Assembly: GCA_028023455.1 (NCBI GenBank)
Contig: JAQFVV010000022.1
Coordinates: 12,171,100 to 12,235,099 of the forward strand
Length of the DNA stretch: 64,000 nt
DNA from: Epiperipatus broadwayi
Taxonomy: Eukaryota > Onychophora > Udeonychophora > Euonychophora > Peripatidae
Direction of reading: 5' to 3'
Shown piece by piece: positions 33,987 to 44,152 of this stretch. Under the pieces are notes generated by a model. It was given only the letters and a program-made list of their open reading frames with translations. It was not told the origin of the DNA and did no database searches. A program made the translations under genes and the position numbers. Position 1 is the stretch's first letter. Each line of letters opens with the position of its first letter.

Positions 33987-34915
33987 ATATTTATAATTTT
34001 TATTAATTCTGCTGCATTTGCTGTGAATAGTTAATTGCGTACCTAGGGAGCCATTATCATAGAAACCTCAAAAATTAAATAAGTAAATTAAATTTTGTGT
34101 CAATTTTTTTTAAACAAAAAAATTATAAAAGCACAAGGTATGGCACAATAAAAACAAAAGCACTAAGCGATTTTTTAAAATAATTTTTCCTATGTGATTG
34201 CGAATGCCAACTTGTAACTATGTACGGGAAAACTACAACAGCATTTAGTCTGCGTAACAATTAGAAGTCATTCACGCACTTTTAATGATACTGAAAATCA
34301 GCTAACTGAATTACTTACTTTATGTTTAAGAAAAAATAAATGTAAATTCGTGGTATAAGTTTATTACTTAGAAATTTATTACGAGAGTATTTATTTCCTT
34401 ATTTGCTTGCTACCTTTCAAAAAATCCATTGTTAATCTAATATATTTTTAAAAAAAATTATTTCCTTCAGAAATAAAATAATATAAAATACGAAATATAA
34501 AATTAATAAGCACTCTTTTACAAGGCATATCTTAACAATATTTTATTTAGTCTATAAACAACATTAATAGATTTGTCGTTTTATGAAGAATTAATAAAAA
34601 TTATACTTTTTTAAAAAATATATATTTTTAATACGAGCTTTTAAATAAGTTAACTATATAATCAAGATTAGTAACCAAAGATGAATAGTAAGGCACCTGC
34701 CTCAGGTGCCAAAATGATATAGGTATTGAAATGAGCCCTGATATTTACATATATTTTATTTAATACATATTGTTTTGTTCAGTAAATAATTTCAAATAAA
34801 TCTTTTCAATAATTTTAAAATACCGTTTTTAAGGCATACATCGGGTCCAAAAATTGATCGCCAGACTTTATATAAATCTTATCCAATTGGAATGTTTGGT
34901 ATAGAAGTGTTAATT
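33987..34915. other. AT-rich non-coding DNA
   Basis: No gene or recognised repeat. AGGCACCTGCCTCAGGTGCC at 34691-34710 holds a short perfect palindrome. Confidence 0.4.
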
Positions 34916-35070
34916 TAATTAGATGAAATTTGAATCCACGCTTTCAAACTCCCTCTTATACAGCCAACACACACGACCACATATATGTGAAGAAGATAAA
35001 TGATCTCCAAAATACACATTTCCTGCTGACCCAGTTGGTCCAGATCATCAGTCCCCCCCCCCCACATATA
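34916..35070 (-). repeat. Family-2 hammerhead retroelement fragment
   Basis: Shares GATCTGGACCAACTG, GAAATG and GATCATTTATC (minus) with the 27840 and 19686 copies. The core is shortened (CTGATGA lost to CTGGG), but stem III (ATG-TG-TAT), U and TTGG opposite CCAA are still drawable. A run of C lies at 35053-35062. Confidence 0.5.
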
Positions 35071-35439
35071 TATAATGAGTGAATTAAAATAAAACAGTGC
35101 TATTCAATTGGCTTTTTTTATTTTTTCAAACAGAAAAAAATATCAGCCAAGAAAATTAAATGTGATGATGTTGTTGTGATGCACTATGGCATCTCCTTTC
35201 TCCAAGTCCGAATCTCTCAGCCATTATGCCTAGAGAAATCTGTTATGCGATATGATGCACTGTGGCTTCTCTTTTGTCAGAGTCAGGAATCGCTCAGTCA
35301 CTATGCCTAGAGAAACCAGTTAGGCATCTTACTTTACCTTTCCATTCCACACACCAAGTTTTTCCCGTATTCTTCTCTATCCTGCTTCATCCCATTTCCA
35401 CAACATAATCTTTATCAGCTCCATGGCTTTTATATCTAA

Positions 35440-36870
35440 ATCCCCCTTATATTTTTCCAAACCCAGCATAAAAACCGAGAACCCACATTCTGTATAATTA
35501 CTTTGTTTATATTTATTCTTCCACAACTTCATTATTTGTACCCTTTCTGCTTGCAGACATTTACATTCAATTAACAGATGTTTAATATTTTCTATGCTTT
35601 CCTTACATAACTTGTAGACTAAATCACTTATATTTTTTCATTTATGTATATATTTCCTTGTTGCTCAAGATCCTGTTTGAGCCTTAAACAGTAAACTACT
35701 TTCTTTGCTATTATCATAAATTAATTTGCACCAATATTCTGTTTATGTTTATATATATTTGAACTCTTTTTACTCTCCATACTAGTTCTCCCACTCCCTA
35801 TTTTTTATTAATGCATCTATTCTTCTGTCCCATTCCTTGCCACTATAACACTTAGCAATTCTCCTAACACAATCAACCCATCTTTTGTATAAGTATACTG
35901 ACATAAATTTTTTATCCAAATCTTCTGCATACCATATTATCTTTTTCGCCCATCTTGTTGCCTGTTCCTTACTCATAAGTCAATTAAATACTATTTTGGC
36001 TATTCTTTAATTATTCATAAATTGCAATCTACTGAACATTTTCATTTTGCTTTTTACATCTCTCATATAAAAACGTAACCATACTATTTCTCCTTGTATT
36101 GTCTTCTTTGCCATCCACACATCTACATCTAATGCATGTCTTTCTACTTATCTTTGTACTTTTTCTAAGTAATTTAACACCACTTTACTAACAGATAACA
36201 CATCATTACCATATGCTAACCCTGCTACTGCCACTCCCTTCCATATAATTGTAGCTACATCATATTTATTATATGAAAACACTGTTAATTTCATTATCAA
36301 TCCCTTTCTCTTCTTTACTTCATTTATTAATTTTTTCAAATTCATCTAAGCAATTTCTCTGACTGCTTAAGATGATTCCCAAATAGTTACACCTATTCAC
36401 CATCTTCAACTTTATATCCCCCAATAAAAATTCTTTCTCTTCTCTTTCTTCAGTATTAATCATCATTACTTTTGATTTTTCTTCACTAAATTTAATCCCC
36501 ATCTCTTTTCCCACCCTTATGCATGTCTTCAACATAACTTCCATATCTTCCCTACTTTCTGTGCACAAGAAGACATCATTTACAAATAAAAGACCTGATA
36601 GTGTATATACTCCCTTGCCGCCTTTTAATGGTATTTCTACCCTCTTCATAATCTTTCTATTGCTCACTCCATTTCTTGTGTTAGTTCCACCTTATTTTTA
36701 ACTTTAACTGATTCTATATTTTCTAATTGATACATATAGAAATTATTTTCAAACAATCTCTTAATAAGATCCACTAAAGCTCCATCCATTCCCAAATCTA
36801 CTAAACTTACCCATAATCTATTTCTATTTCCTCTATCATATGTCTTCTCTATATTTATAAAAATCATATC
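35440..36870 (-). pseudogene. LINE reverse transcriptase and C-terminal region, degenerate
   Basis: Minus-strand reading: FINIEKTYDRGNRNRLW (RT motif A, expected D-x-x-KAYD), LVDLGMDGALVDLIKRLF, SGLLFVNDVFL (motif C, normally YADD, here FVND, so catalytically dead), REDMEVMLKTCIRVG, MGIKFSEEKSKVMMIN, NRCNYLGIILSS, then after frameshifts AGLAYGNDVLSV, the segment 35782-35976, and finally LVYKLCKESIENIKHLLIEC (about 35575-35640), the C-x-H-x-C zinc-like tail, and MLGLEKYKGDLDIKAM. The segment after motif A that should hold the QG motif is missing. Different lineage from the 19.9-kb LINE; the endonuclease is not found, so 5'-truncated. Confidence 0.75.
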
Positions 36871-37131
36871 TAATTGTCTATAAATTTAGTTGTTGCTACT
36901 GTTCTCTGTCTTAATAATTTAAAATTATGTGACTGGTTGAATGATAGAAGAGAAGCTAAAATTTTAAAGAGTATGTTTTACAACTTTCTTAATTAAAAAG
37001 AGAGCTGCAATATTAAAAAATTTTAAAAAAAAAGAATAGAAAATAAATAAGTTTTTAAATGTATTGAATGACAATATAAATAATATAAAGTTGTAATTAT
37101 AAATTTATTAAATGCACGTTGATTACGTAAG
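36871..37131. other. AT-rich non-coding DNA
   Basis: Nothing supported. Confidence 0.35.
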
Positions 37132-37133
37132 TA

Positions 37134-37342
37134 ATATTTACTGAGGCTGTAACCTTGAGAATATGCATAAAAAATGCGATAGTAGGGACCTCTACAAGTA
37201 TAGGTTGAAGTAAAGAAGGGGTTCCTTTTTAGGGAGTTCCCCTCTTTTCTTCCATAATGTAAGCTTGTGGTTAAACACCTGTAGAGGTCCCTACTATCAC
37301 ATTTTATATGCGTATTCTCGATGTTACAGCCTCAGTAAATAT
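37134..37342. mobile_element. MITE, 209 bp, TA-flanked
   Basis: The termini ATATTTACTGAGGCTGTAAC and the complement at 37323-37342 pair over about 75 bp with few mismatches (includes GATAGTAGGGACCTCTACA / TGTAGAGGTCCCTACTATC). TA dinucleotides flank each end. The central loop contains GGGGTTCC and GGGAGTTCCCC. Confidence 0.75.
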
Positions 37343-37647
37343 TAATATAAATAATAGCAAATTAATTTAATAATAAATGTGTGCCAGAACATTAAAATTA
37401 TTTAAAGAAAATTTAAAGGAAGGTTTAAGACAAACAAACAAGCAAAAAAAAACAACAACTTAAGTTCATAGTAATAGTATAGTTAAAACATGGAAAAGAG
37501 TGAAAATATAAATTTTCTATTTACATGCATAGAAAACTTAACTGTAAATTGAAGACTTTCAGTGGATAAAGAAAAACAAGAATGGTAATTATTTTTTATT
37601 ACTAAAGAATACCAATTTAATGAAAAATATTTTTGCAGTATAATCTT

Positions 37648-37912
37648 CACTACCCCACTCTAACACAAAATACAGACTGGTTTCTTTCCATTTTTAACAG
37701 TTTGTTGAAGATGTAATCATAAACACATGTGAAAAAGATGTATGATTTCCAATGCATATTTTGTGCTGAACCAGCATTCATCAGTTGGCCCAGATCACAA
37801 TTTTCACATGTCTTTGGTTATATGTTTATGATTATAGCTCTACCCAAGGTGTTAGAAGCTGATGGAAACCAGTCTTTATCTTGCATGAGAGTGGTGTAGT
37901 GTAAATTATACT
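37648..37912 (-). mobile_element. Family-2 snap-back element
   Basis: CACTACCCCACTCT and AGACTGGTTTC (37648-37692) pair with GAAACCAGTC and AGAGTGGTGTAGTG (37873-37912); ATAATCATAAACA pairs with TGTTTATGATTAT; CATGTGAAAA pairs with TTTTCACATG. The centre holds a minus-strand hammerhead-like core (37748-37795). No clear TSD. Confidence 0.65.
37748..37795 (-). ncRNA. Family-2 hammerhead, nearly intact
   Basis: Minus strand: GGGCCAA, CTGATGA (37784-37778), AT, stem II GCTG-GTT-CAGC, AC, AAAAT, short stem III, then TTGG able to pair with CCAA. One core base (G12) is A instead of G. Aligned copies imply an ancestral stem II GTGCTG-GTT-CAGCAC of six perfect pairs. Confidence 0.5.
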
Positions 37913-38217
37913 ACAGAAATATTATTTAAACAAGAATGGTTTTCGACTTATTTCTAAAAATTAAATATGGTATTAAAAATTAAATTCACATTGTTCTTTC
38001 TAAATCTTATATATTATAGGAAATAATACTAATTTCTTTTATCAGTTTTTTTTTTTCATCATTTATCCTATTTTATGAGGGTCTCTAAAGGCCAGTCAGG
38101 GAGCTAAATAAGGAAACAATATACTTCGAAATTTATATATAATAAGATTTATTTAAAATCAAATAATAATATGGTAAAAACAACATAAAAAGGTAATAAT
38201 TCATTAACATTCATATA

Positions 38218-38362
38218 AACCATTAAGCAGCACATGATCACCATCTCTTATACTAGCACATAATTGTTTATAAACAAGGCAAAACTCTCCATACAGTAAT
38301 GCCACCCAGTGACAACCAAAGTAACAGGGTGGCACTACTGTATGGAGAGTTTTGCCTTGTTT
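38218..38362 (-). mobile_element. Short family-1 snap-back insertion with 15-bp TSD
   Basis: Flanked by ATTAACATTCATATA (38203-38217, 38363-38377). A hairpin (AACAAGGCAAAACTCTCCAT ... / ... ATGGAGAGTTTTGCCTTGTT) has an 18-bp loop; the outer left part AGCAGCACATGATCACC matches the 9330 copy. Only the 3' part of the parent element is present, with no ribozyme. Confidence 0.85.
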
Positions 38363-38377
38363 ATTAACATTCATATA

Positions 38378-38989
38378 CCGTTTATTTTTATTGGGTGAAA
38401 ATATGCTCTTTCAACACCAGTAGTAATCCAATTGTTATATTTGTGCTTTAAATCAAATGTTCCTTGAATCACAAATAAGCATATATAATTTCACATATAG
38501 AATAAATCTATTAAAGTTGTGAATATTAGTGCTTAATTCGACACATGCAATTTATACATATATTAACCATCTCTGTTTCCAATTTATTTTTTGTGGTTCG
38601 GTTAAGCTTCAGTTAATTACTCTTCACTGATAATAACCTTTTCAATACACAAACAAGTAACTGCTTTTTATTTGCCACTGTTCCATCTTAGACTTAATCA
38701 ATGCTAGTCGATCTACTAGTCTACCATTCATCATTCTTTACTGCTGATGGGCTATCACTTCAAAATCGACACTAACTTTAATCCAGTCTAATCATTTTAG
38801 CTGCTTCCTCCCTCTTCTTCATTTACTAGAGGATAAATATATATACGATCTAATTTGTATGCAACTAGTTTTATTTGCATACAAATTCTATTTCTAGTGT
38901 AATCTATAATTTTGTGACAATCTCTCCAACGAATTTCTAGAGTAATTTTCCAATAAAGGGAATGCTATTAAGTGAAGAAATACATGCAT
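38378..38989. other. AT-rich non-coding DNA
   Basis: No gene or repeat recognised. Confidence 0.35.
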
Positions 38990-39330
38990 ATTTACAAAAA
39001 TAAGTAAACTTTTATTTACATTTAGAGTTTTATCTACATGGATATTTTAATTTCTCTTTCGCCTAAATATTTTTTTTAGTTATTCAAAACGATTTCTAAA
39101 TGACTATATTTATTTAGCTTCTGCTTATTTATCTATCCTAAAAATAATTTATGCTTTCACTTTCTCTGGTACTTAATATCTTTATTTTTGACACTTCTTC
39201 AGTAAATTTACATCTCTTTCCTTTTTATTATTATTATCCAACATTGCATAAATCTCTAAAACTAATTCCGGACTTTTCTTTTTTTCTGTCCACAAAAATA
39301 TATTGTCTGTATTTTTTTAATTTTCTATGG
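38990..39330 (-). pseudogene. Very degenerate LINE RT fragment
   Basis: Minus strand DNIFLWTEKKKSPELVLEI and CKFTEEVSKIKIL follow the order seen at 36480-36600 (NDVFLCTESREDMEVML ... KFSEEKSKVMMI). The nucleotide strands are also similar (TTCTTCAGTAAATTTACATCTCTTTC against TTCTTCACTAAATTTAATCC). This suggests a second, older relic of the same LINE lineage covering RT motifs C-D. Stops are frequent beyond it. Confidence 0.4.
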
Positions 39331-39749
39331 GTATTTTAACACACTCTTTTTTAATGCTTCTATTGTCATTTCCATTTTTTAATTTTTTATTTCTATACTG
39401 TGCTCATCCCCTATCAAGAAGTATTGTTATTCATCTAATATAGTCTTTGAGATGAGTGAAATGGTTTCTGTTTTTTGCTGGATGCTGGTGGTCTTTACTA
39501 TGCCTCAATGGTGATTTCAGTGTAGCTATCTCATTTATGGAAGTCTCCAACAGTTGACAATTCTTTTATTCTTTTTCTTTAGAGTTGTAAATCTCTGGAC
39601 TGGTTGATGCCATAGTTCCTACTTCAATGCTGTTTCTGGTTTCTTCTTCACTGTTTCCATTATTTACGGGCAACAGACATTGTCTTCTCAGTTTTTATAT
39701 GCTTCTGAAGTTTTACTCCCTCTTCTGTTTTAATTTCTGCCAATTTATT

Positions 39750-40960
39750 TGCAATATTTCTTATGATGGTTGCTTTCTCTCAACTCTTTTTTAATTTATT
39801 CAGTGACAAAACATTGTCGCCTATTTTAAACTTTTTCCCTACCATTACTGTTTCATTAATTCTTTGTCAGGTAGGTAACAAAATTGACAATTTATTCCCT
39901 ATTTTTATTTGAAACAACAGTTCTGCTGGGGTTTTCCCAGTGGCACTAGATAACATACAATGCTGACAAAACACTATTTCAAGTAAAAAAAAGCTTAAGG
40001 AAGGTTAAAACCAAAAATATAACAAGGCTTGTTATATTTTTGGTTTTAACCTTGCTTAAGCTTTTTTTTTATGTTTTGAACCATCTTCTTGGTGATTCCA
40101 TTTGGCTTTGGGGTGGTACATTAATGATTTTATAAGTTTTATTCCCCATTCAATAATAAAATATTTGATTTCTCCAAGCAGAGAGCAATACATTATTTGA
40201 CATGAAGATCTCTGGTATTCCATGTGAAGCAAATATCTTTTTAAGTTTCTTGATAATTGCACATAAACTAATATTTTTTATAACTCAGTATTCAGTCCAA
40301 TGACTGTATGAATCCACCACTATTAAGTAATAATGTCCTTTCCATGAACTGGCATGGTCAATGTAGATTCTTTTCCAAGCTTTTTCCAGGGTAAGTCATG
40401 ACATATTTCTCTGGCACTTGATCAGGTGTGATTTGACACTTTTTTTTCACTTTTCGATATATAGCTTGAGGTCTCTATTTATTTCTGGCCACCATACATA
40501 GTTGCTTGTTAGGATGTAATAATCTAAGTACTCTTCTGCAACTGTAGCTGAGATTAAGCACTTTATCATCTATCAATATACAGTCTTTATTTATGGATAA
40601 CCTCTCACATATGTTTCACAATCTTTTGGATAAGTAGGGAGAATATCTAGCAGGCCATTTGCTCCCTAGCCAATTTTTAAAAATTCTGTAGCCAGAATAT
40701 GCATTTAGTCCATTCTGTTATTGTTCAACTATTGGTAGTTTTTGACACTAGCTGATCAATGTAATTTACATAGGTTTCTGTCCTAGGTAATTTAGGTTTA
40801 TCTGGGCATATAAATAATGCATTTGAATGTGATATATTTTTACCTTGTGATTCTGTATTGATTTTCTTAATGATACATATCTTTATTCCTAGGGCACAAA
40901 CTATTCTTGACCTATGATCGGATTAATTTTCACTCTCTATTGAAGCAGTCATGTATATAC
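39750..40960 (-). pseudogene. Ty3/gypsy retrotransposon pol fragment (integrase), decayed
   Basis: Minus strand, high to low coordinate: a linker with YVNYIDQLVSKTTNS; then ILIDDKVL; zinc-binding LRLLHPNKQLCM ... WPEINRDLKLYIEKCKKCQ; catalytic-core pieces IYIDHASSWKGHYYLIVVDS and HWTEY; IKKLKKIFASHGIPEIFMSN; then SSATGKTPAELLFQ and FKIGDNVLSLN of the C-terminal region. This is the standard order of a Ty3/gypsy integrase. Frameshifts and stops throughout and an internal inverted duplication (39985-40069) make it dead. No RT, RNase H or protease is readable above 40960, and no LTR pair was identified. Confidence 0.75.
39985..40069. repeat. Near-perfect 85-bp palindrome within the integrase relic
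   Basis: AAGCTTAAGGAAGGTTAAAA ... and its complement are separated by only a few bases (around GGC). One mismatch. The second arm continues the integrase reading, so the first is a local inverted duplication, not an independent element. Confidence 0.8.
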
Positions 40961-42003
40961 ATCATGCATATATGGACTTCGTGTATATATTTTGATACTA
41001 GGTTGAGATATTAAAAAAAAAAAATTGTATAATTTTGAATTCTGATTTTGTAATTGTTTAAAGAAATGGTATCAAAATATGTAGGATTAGATTAAAATCA
41101 TTTGGAATTTAATTGGGAAATGCAATTAATAAAATTTCAAAATAAAATTGCATTGAGATTTTTTTAGATAAGAAAAGAGTTTTACTTTAGATTTAATTAA
41201 TTGATTAGTTTGGAGAACAGCCGACCTTTCTTTGGAGCAAGATATATATAGAGGTAAAGGAAGAAGGGATTAGTTAGTTATTACTGTAAACTTCAGGAGT
41301 ACACATCTTGGAAAGTTAGTTACTTACTGTAAACTTCGGAAAGAGTGTACTTCTTGTGGTTTTGAAACGTTTTATTGTAGGGTTTTTTTTTTTGCCTCAG
41401 CTATGAATGAGTAGATCGTCATGGTTTCTCTGCCCAGCTCCGATCCAGCTGAATATGAAGTTCCCTCACATTATAGGATGCCATGCTGATAAAGCTTTTG
41501 CCTCATATAATTATCATGTTGCTGACATGCTGTGCCATCACCATCAAAAGGAAAGCCCCAGTAAATATATTACGGAGTGACCAGCCACTGCTACTGTTTG
41601 CCAGCATCTTTCAAGGGTCTGGTTGGCTAGTAATTTAATTTAATGGTAAATTTTAAATGATAAAAGCCTCTTTCTTTGTTTTAAATAATTATAATCATTC
41701 TGTAAAATATGTTTATTTAGATATTATTTATTATTTAAATATTATTTAATGCACGCTTAATTAATTGAATGTAGTAAGGAAGATTGACTATTGCAATATA
41801 TACTCAATCTTTCTTAAATTGTTAGTCTTTATTGTTTAAGAATCAAAAAGTAAATTTAGTAAAAGATTTCAATATGATAAAAGATTTCAATGATTTAAAA
41901 TATTTGACATTATTTATCTCAAGAAAAGTCCAGTAATTAATTAAAGATATTTAAATCCCCCTCGCTCTAATTCTAATTTGTTTTTTTATTATTTCAAAAT
42001 TAT
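40961..42003. other. Non-coding; a moderate-complexity segment at 41213-41640 may be retroelement leader or LTR
   Basis: The segment has two imperfect copies of TTACTGTAAACTTC (41281, 41325) and GC-richer text up to 41640 (ACGGAGTGACCAGCC, TCTTTCAAGGGTCTGG). It lies just upstream, in minus sense, of the gypsy relic, but no second copy exists here to prove an LTR. Confidence 0.35.
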
Positions 42004-42464
42004 AATACATTAAAGATCAGCCTTTTCAAGCTATTGTGCATGCGCTTTTTACGCTTTTTACAAGTGTTAATAATAAATGAATACTTTCACTCCCAACACA
42101 AGATATAGTATTTAGGAAAGAATAAAATGAATCCACTTATTCTTTCCAACCCAAATGCTTATATAGGGGCAAATCTTAAGTACTGGAAGTGAAAGCATGA
42201 GGATGGACCACTCACTTTAAATTCCTGTTTACAATGTCTGAATGAATGACGTTGACAAAATTATTTAGAATTTACTGAACGTCACTCTCAAATGAAACTT
42301 AAATATATGTAAACAAGCATTTATTTTTATAGTGCTGTGTTATAAATTGTAATACATTAAAGATCAGCCTTTTCAAGCTATTGCACATGCACTTTTTACG
42401 AATGTTAATAATAAATGAATACTTTCACTCCCAAAACAAGATATAGTATTTAGGAAAGAATAAC
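42004..42464. repeat. Direct duplication, spacing about 346 bp
   Basis: ACATTAAAGATCAGCCTTTT and GAATACTTTCACTCCCAA ... AGATATAGTATTTAGGAAAG occur at 42007-42120 and 42354-42460. The first copy has a 10-bp local duplication (CTTTTTACGCTTTTTAC). Confidence 0.75.
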
Positions 42465-43824
42465 CCTACCAGTTGCTAAAACTCTGACCAAGATCCAAGA
42501 TCTTTATGTTTCTCACTCATGGTTGAAATTTCTTTTTTAATTTATTATAGTGTACAATCCTAACCAAAATATTTGTTAGTGACCGATTTAAGCTAAATAT
42601 TGAAAGTACAATACATGTGTTTGTGCAATAAATATCCAGAAGAAATGCTACACTTTTTTCATCCTGTCTATACTTCTCATCTCACTGCCTATTTGTGTTT
42701 CATAAGCTACAATCAATCTCAAGCAATTAATAAAAAATATATAAAGAATCTTTTCAGCCCTATGATGCATCTGTAATTCTCACATCCTAAAGACTATTTA
42801 ACTCACATGCTGCTTTATAGTATTTGACGATAAATAATGCAAGGTACTAAAAAATAATTGGTTCAACTTATATCTTTATTTTATCAAATTTTTATTCAGG
42901 AACATCGTCACCAAAATTTGGCAATCAACAATCTACCTCAGTTGTGCTCTCTCATAGTTTAAATCTTTATTTTCATTAATAATCTATCAGATTTTATTCT
43001 TGGGAAACAAATATGTGGATTTTTCTTCGGGTTTTTCTATCACATTTCAGTGGAATAAAACAACTTATTGCTTTATCTGTACCATTATGTAAATAAATTC
43101 ATTGTTTTCTTTATTACTGGTTCTTATTTCAATTCCTTCAGTCATTCACCTAATTACATATTTAATTTGGCGGTTATAATCCACAAGAGGCAGATCATTA
43201 AGGTGATACATTCTGTAGTGCTTCATGCCTTCATTCTTCTAATGCAGCACTTAGGATCCAATTTTAGATTCTATATTTCTGTTGTATTGGCCATTATAGA
43301 GTTATGTCACAGGTAGAAGAATGTAGCATTGAGCACTTAAGATAGATATCCTGTTTTTCATAGCATTCAAGAATTTGAAATATTTGTAAGTCTGGATTTT
43401 TTATGATTTTGATTATTCTTCTCATGTTTTTGTTTATAATTATTGTTTTCTATTTACAATTTGTTTTCATTGTGTAGGATGAGCATCAATCAAGGAATAC
43501 ATCATTCACTCTCCTCATTCTCATCACTTCTGTTGTAATATATTATTACCTTATCTCATCATTTTCCTTTAAAAAGTTAAAAGAAAAATTGACATTTATT
43601 AAATAAAAAATTGCAATTCACATATAAAGTTCAATAGTAAAGTATAGTTATGCTTAGTGTTGTTCAAATGGATGGAATATAGAAATCATGTTACTATTTT
43701 CTTTCTAACTAACATTATACATAGTTAAATATATTTAGAGATTCAAACTTTGTCTTACATATTAATAAAAATCATGATAATCTTAAGGAATCCTAGAATT
43801 TCCAAGCGCTCCACAATAGTGTAG
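42465..43824. other. AT-rich non-coding DNA
   Basis: A plus-strand ORF at 43068-43316 (82 codons) has no recognised domain and no splice context. Nothing else is supported. Confidence 0.35.
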
Positions 43825-43841
43825 TATATAGTTTACAAATA

Positions 43842-44135
43842 TATAACATATAATAACCACATTCCACTCTTTTTATACTTTGAAGCAAAATATATTTATT
43901 TATTAATATTACAGTTTCGACTGTTCCTAGCAGTCTTCATCAGATCTTAATATCTATTAAGATCTTAATATCTATTAAGATCTGATGAAGACTGCTAGGA
44001 ACAGTCGAAACTGTAATATTAATAAATAAATATATTTTGCTTCAAAGTGTAAAAAGAGTGGAATGTGGTTATTATATGTTATATATTAGAAAAGCAAAAA
44101 TAAAGAAGGAAAGAGGAAGAGAAGTTATTGAAGAT
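43842..44135 (+). mobile_element. Snap-back retroposon with 17-bp target duplication
   Basis: Arms of about 120 bp are near-perfect complements (43842-43960 against 43970-44086), centred on an ATCTTAATATCTATTAAG repeat. TATATAGTTTACAAATA flanks both sides (43825-43841, 44136-44152). A 48-bp unpaired purine-rich tail (44088-44135) marks the plus-sense 3' end. Each arm carries CTGATGA-A-GACTG-CTAGGAA-CAGTC-GAAAC. Confidence 0.85.
43982..44011 (+). ncRNA. Hammerhead-like core, incomplete
   Basis: CTGATGA, A, perfect 5-bp stem II (GACTG / CAGTC, 7-base loop), GAAAC. The following TGTAATATT gives no convincing stem III or stem I partner, so catalysis is doubtful. An inverted copy lies in the left arm. 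Confidence 0.45.
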
Positions 44136-44152
44136 TATATAGTTTACAAATA

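Noticed and set aside
41213-41640. LTR of the gypsy relic
   Set aside because: No second copy, no primer-binding site or TG...CA boundary could be established, so it is left as undefined.
43982-44011. Calling the 44-kb CTGATGA/GAAAC motif an active ribozyme
   Set aside because: Core and stem II are perfect but I could not draw stem III with an NUH site or stem I.
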